From Streptomyces tropicalis (GTDB lineage Bacteria; Actinomycetota; Actinomycetes; Streptomycetales; Streptomycetaceae): a stretch of 41,726 nt of DNA. A program made the translations under genes and the position numbers. The DNA lies in assembly GCF_029269835.1 (NCBI RefSeq), contig NZ_JARJBB010000029.1, forward strand, positions 1 through 41,726, in the 5' to 3' direction. Below the pieces are notes generated by a model. That model saw only the letters and a program-made list of their open reading frames with translations. It did not search any database and had not been told where the DNA came from. Numbering within the stretch: position 1 is the stretch's first letter; the number at the start of each line of letters is the position of its first letter. Shown here one piece after another: positions 41,604 to 41,726 of this stretch.

Positions 41604-41726
41604 TAGTGCTTCGTTACCTTGGGTGATCTCGCCTGGTGGCGGGCATCTTCCTGGCATGAGGCTGGGGGAGGTGGAACGGCTCCGGGTTGAGTTATCGGAG
41701 TTCGTTGCCGATGTGTTCGCTTCGGT
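41604..41726 (+). mobile_element. Left end of an IS701-like insertion sequence (runs off the window)
   Basis: The sequence changes character right after the CTAG at 41600-41603. The IS701 family inserts at YTAR-type targets with 4-bp duplications, so CTAG is a fitting target. The element starts TAGTGCTTCGTTACC, a probable terminal repeat, and a transposase gene begins 52 bases in. The right end is outside the window, so the repeat and duplication cannot be confirmed here. Confidence 0.6.
41656..41726 (+). CDS. IS701-family transposase, first 23 codons only
   Basis: The frame begins MRLGEVERLRVELSEFVADV and is cut by the window end. LSEFVADVFASV matches the start of IS701-type transposases, in which it precedes a conserved arginine-rich segment. 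One leucine is encoded by TTA (GAG TTA TCG), the rare codon read by bldA tRNA, and I noticed no other TTA codon in the core genes I read in detail. Translation may therefore depend on bldA. Identity rests on a short stretch. Confidence 0.6.
   Translation, partial: MRLGEVERLRVELSEFVADVFAS

Overview
The window is chromosomal DNA from a Streptomyces (or a very close relative). The evidence is a very high G+C content with G or C at nearly every third codon position, the sporulation sigma factor gene whiG, the differentiation regulator nsdA, a cluster of four type I signal peptidases (sipWXYZ), and gene order matching the conserved core of Streptomyces chromosomes from whiG to smc. Most genes are on the minus strand.

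Layout, left to right. (1) 110-1612: a TetR-type regulator and whiG. (2) 1884-6781: a tightly packed minus-strand unit, sipZ, a Nudix hydrolase, a DUF2469 protein, a YraN-type nuclease-like protein, comM and dprA. (3) 7064-12455: a ribosome and translation operon (rpsP, khpA, rimM, trmD, rplS) followed by three more signal peptidases (sipW, sipX, sipY). (4) 12779-16829: a zinc-metalloprotease-like protein, a SAM-dependent methyltransferase and ftsH. (5) 16925-18475: ffh, the SRP GTPase. (6) 18557-22742: amtB-glnK-glnD, an ammonium uptake and PII signalling operon behind a GlnR-type box. (7) 23033-24517 nsdA, diverging from a lone PrimPol-like protein (24965-25627). (8) ftsY, an NCS1-type permease, the glucose permease gene glcP, smc, a 67-residue coiled-coil protein and acylphosphatase up to 36018. 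(9) 36191-37294: a membrane-anchored or secreted CAP-domain protein.

From about 37300 to the end the window changes to accessory DNA. It holds a truncated tyrosine-recombinase gene, a secreted protein made of two ferritin-like domains, an unknown four-helix membrane protein, an IS630-type transposase remnant, a divergent DUF1801/TetR pair and the left end of an IS701-like element.

Themes. Protein targeting (ffh, ftsY, four signal peptidases, ftsH) and chromosome maintenance (smc, PrimPol-like protein, comM/dprA) dominate the core. Several control regions can be read directly. The TetR/DUF1801 intergenic region has two matching palindromes lying over facing promoters, with an apparently leaderless tetR transcript. 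The glcP promoter lies inside one of two near-identical 22-bp repeats and has a palindrome at the predicted start of transcription. The amtB promoter carries GlnR half-sites in 11-bp register. I see no CRISPR array, rRNA or convincing tRNA. The most unusual protein is the secreted tandem ferritin-like protein. The most unusual gene structure is the 3' end of sipX, which runs deep into sipY.
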